NCBI GenBank assembly: GCA_037074765.1 | Contig: JBAMDO010000033.1 | Span: 62,001-126,000, forward strand | DNA from: Mansonella perstans | Taxonomy: Eukaryota > Nematoda > Chromadorea > Rhabditida > Onchocercidae | Direction of reading: 5' to 3' | Length of the DNA stretch: 64,000 nt | Part shown: positions 62,812-64,000 of the stretch, one piece after another | How the letters are laid out: each line of letters begins with the position of its first letter | How positions within the stretch are numbered: position 1 is the first letter of the stretch | The notes under the pieces: model-generated | The model's input: the letters and a program-made list of their open reading frames with translations, nothing else | Told to the model about the DNA's origin: nothing | Database searches by the model: none | Translations under genes and position numbers: made by a program

Positions 62812-64000
62812 TCAACTAAAAAAAATTCATTTTGCATCAAAAAAAAAAAAATATATTGTTGCAATAAATAATTCATCATTGTTTTTTTTTAAAAAAAAGA
62901 TAATTTCGATAAATTAAAAATGATAGATTAAAAAATCTATTATATGCTTTATTGTAATCATCATAGGCAAATTATGTAGTAAATTCAGCAATGCAATAAA
63001 TGAATTGATTAATCATTATAAATTAATTAAAACATTATGTATGTTCAAAATGTGCAGAACATTTGCTTGTAGCACAAATTAATGCACCAAAAAAATAAAA
63101 TAAAATAAAATAAAATGTTTATTGCAACTATTATTAAAGTTTATGCAAAAATTATTGCACTATTCATACTGTCACGAACTTTCGAAACTTTCAATAAGTC
63201 AATAAATGAAATTGTAAATGAATGTTAATGACATTTGTAAACTATATACTGTGAACTCTAATTAATCCTCTTTATGCCATAAACTGACAAAGGCGAAACT
63301 ATACTGCGCTATTCTACCCAACAAAAGCACTGTATTAAGTCATTAATCTCCCCTCTTCTACCATTATATAAACTGTCAATCTTCCCACCAATACTATTTT
63401 TTGTTTATTCATTCCAATGAGCAGTTTGGTATAGATTGGATACGGTAGAGTTAATAAAATATGATTTACAGTTACAGTGTCTTTGAAGCGATAGGATACA
63501 TTAGTTGTTAACAGGACATGAATACAAAGGATGTAAGTTCAGTCAACAACAAAAAGACATGAGAAATAAATCTAAGGATTGAATGGCTCAGAATGTCATT
63601 AACATTCATTTACAATTTGATTTATTGGCTTATTGGAAGTTTCGCGATATGAAAGTTCGCGATACATACTGTACTTGTTAATCATCTTGCAAAGAAATTA
63701 TAAATAAGATTAATTACAATTAAATTAATTAATATTTCAATTAATACATATTATAATGAGAAAAGAAATAGGAAGTCCGGAAGTTTAAGCAATTAATTTT
63801 CATTTGTCAATTTATTTCCATGAAATAAACGGAAAGTATAATCTGGCAAAAGCATTAAAAGGATAACGAAATATGCATTACATTGATTAGTGTTAGGAAG
63901 ATCTGATAATCCTTTATGTGACTGGTATTAAGTAATAAAAGAAAAAAAGGAAGGGAAAATTAAAAGGACAAATAAAAGTTTGAAAAAAAAAGACACAACG
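62812..64000. other. Right-end non-coding region
   Basis: Poly-A tracts, an (AAAAT)n run near 63088-63115, then LTR-like fragments in both orientations (annotated separately). No gene is seen to the window end. Confidence 0.5.
63165..63668. repeat. LTR-like fragments in inverted orientation
   Basis: 63168-63240 (TGTCACGAACTTTCGAAACT... AATTGTAAATGAATGTTAAT) matches the start of the LTR-like repeat at 40689. 63597-63665 is the reverse complement of the same start (ATTAACATTCATTTACAATT ... GTTCGCGATA). Between them, 63280-63420 resembles 40910-41045. Two broken copies therefore face each other. Confidence 0.6.

Overview
This window is nuclear DNA of a nematode, most probably a filarial (spirurid) species. 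The DNA is very AT-rich. Genes are split by many short introns with TTTTCAG-type acceptors, and several start codons sit just behind such an acceptor, as expected for spliced-leader trans-splicing. The proteins and the degenerate BEL/Pao-like elements fit this. The genus is not determined. Many exons were too short for simple ORF calling and were placed by splice signals, reading phase and protein similarity.

Left third (1-24 kb): a cluster of nuclear hormone receptor (NHR) relatives. Gene D (+, cut by the left edge) and gene B (-) are paralogues sharing N-terminal sequence and the two-finger DNA-binding domain. Gene A (-, 17.8-13.9 kb) is a complete seven-exon receptor of about 889 aa. Gene C (-, 6.6-4.5 kb) resembles only the N-terminal part of A and has no visible DNA-binding domain. 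A degraded copy of part of B lies near 20.9 kb. Between 23.3 and 24.4 kb there is a first exon on the plus strand and an unidentified, apparently broken coding region on the minus strand.

Middle (27-46 kb): importin beta (19 exons, minus, 885 aa) lies head-to-head with UFD1 (plus, 320 aa). The UFD1 terminal exon is tandemly duplicated with both copies open. A single-pass membrane protein of unknown family follows at 44.2-45.9 kb.

Right third (46-64 kb): a tRNA-Asp(GTC), a CA microsatellite, an unidentified minus-strand gene (50.96-49.02 kb), a 4.5 kb stretch of BEL/Pao-like retroelement debris on both strands, and a large inverted repeat (56.46-60.63 kb) whose near-identical arms each carry an intact ribosomal protein L22 gene. 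A small four-exon coiled-coil gene (199 aa, minus) and LTR-like fragments close the window.

The genes do not form one pathway. Importin beta, UFD1 and L22 are housekeeping genes. The unusual content is the decaying NHR cluster, the duplicated UFD1 terminal exon and the L22 palindrome.
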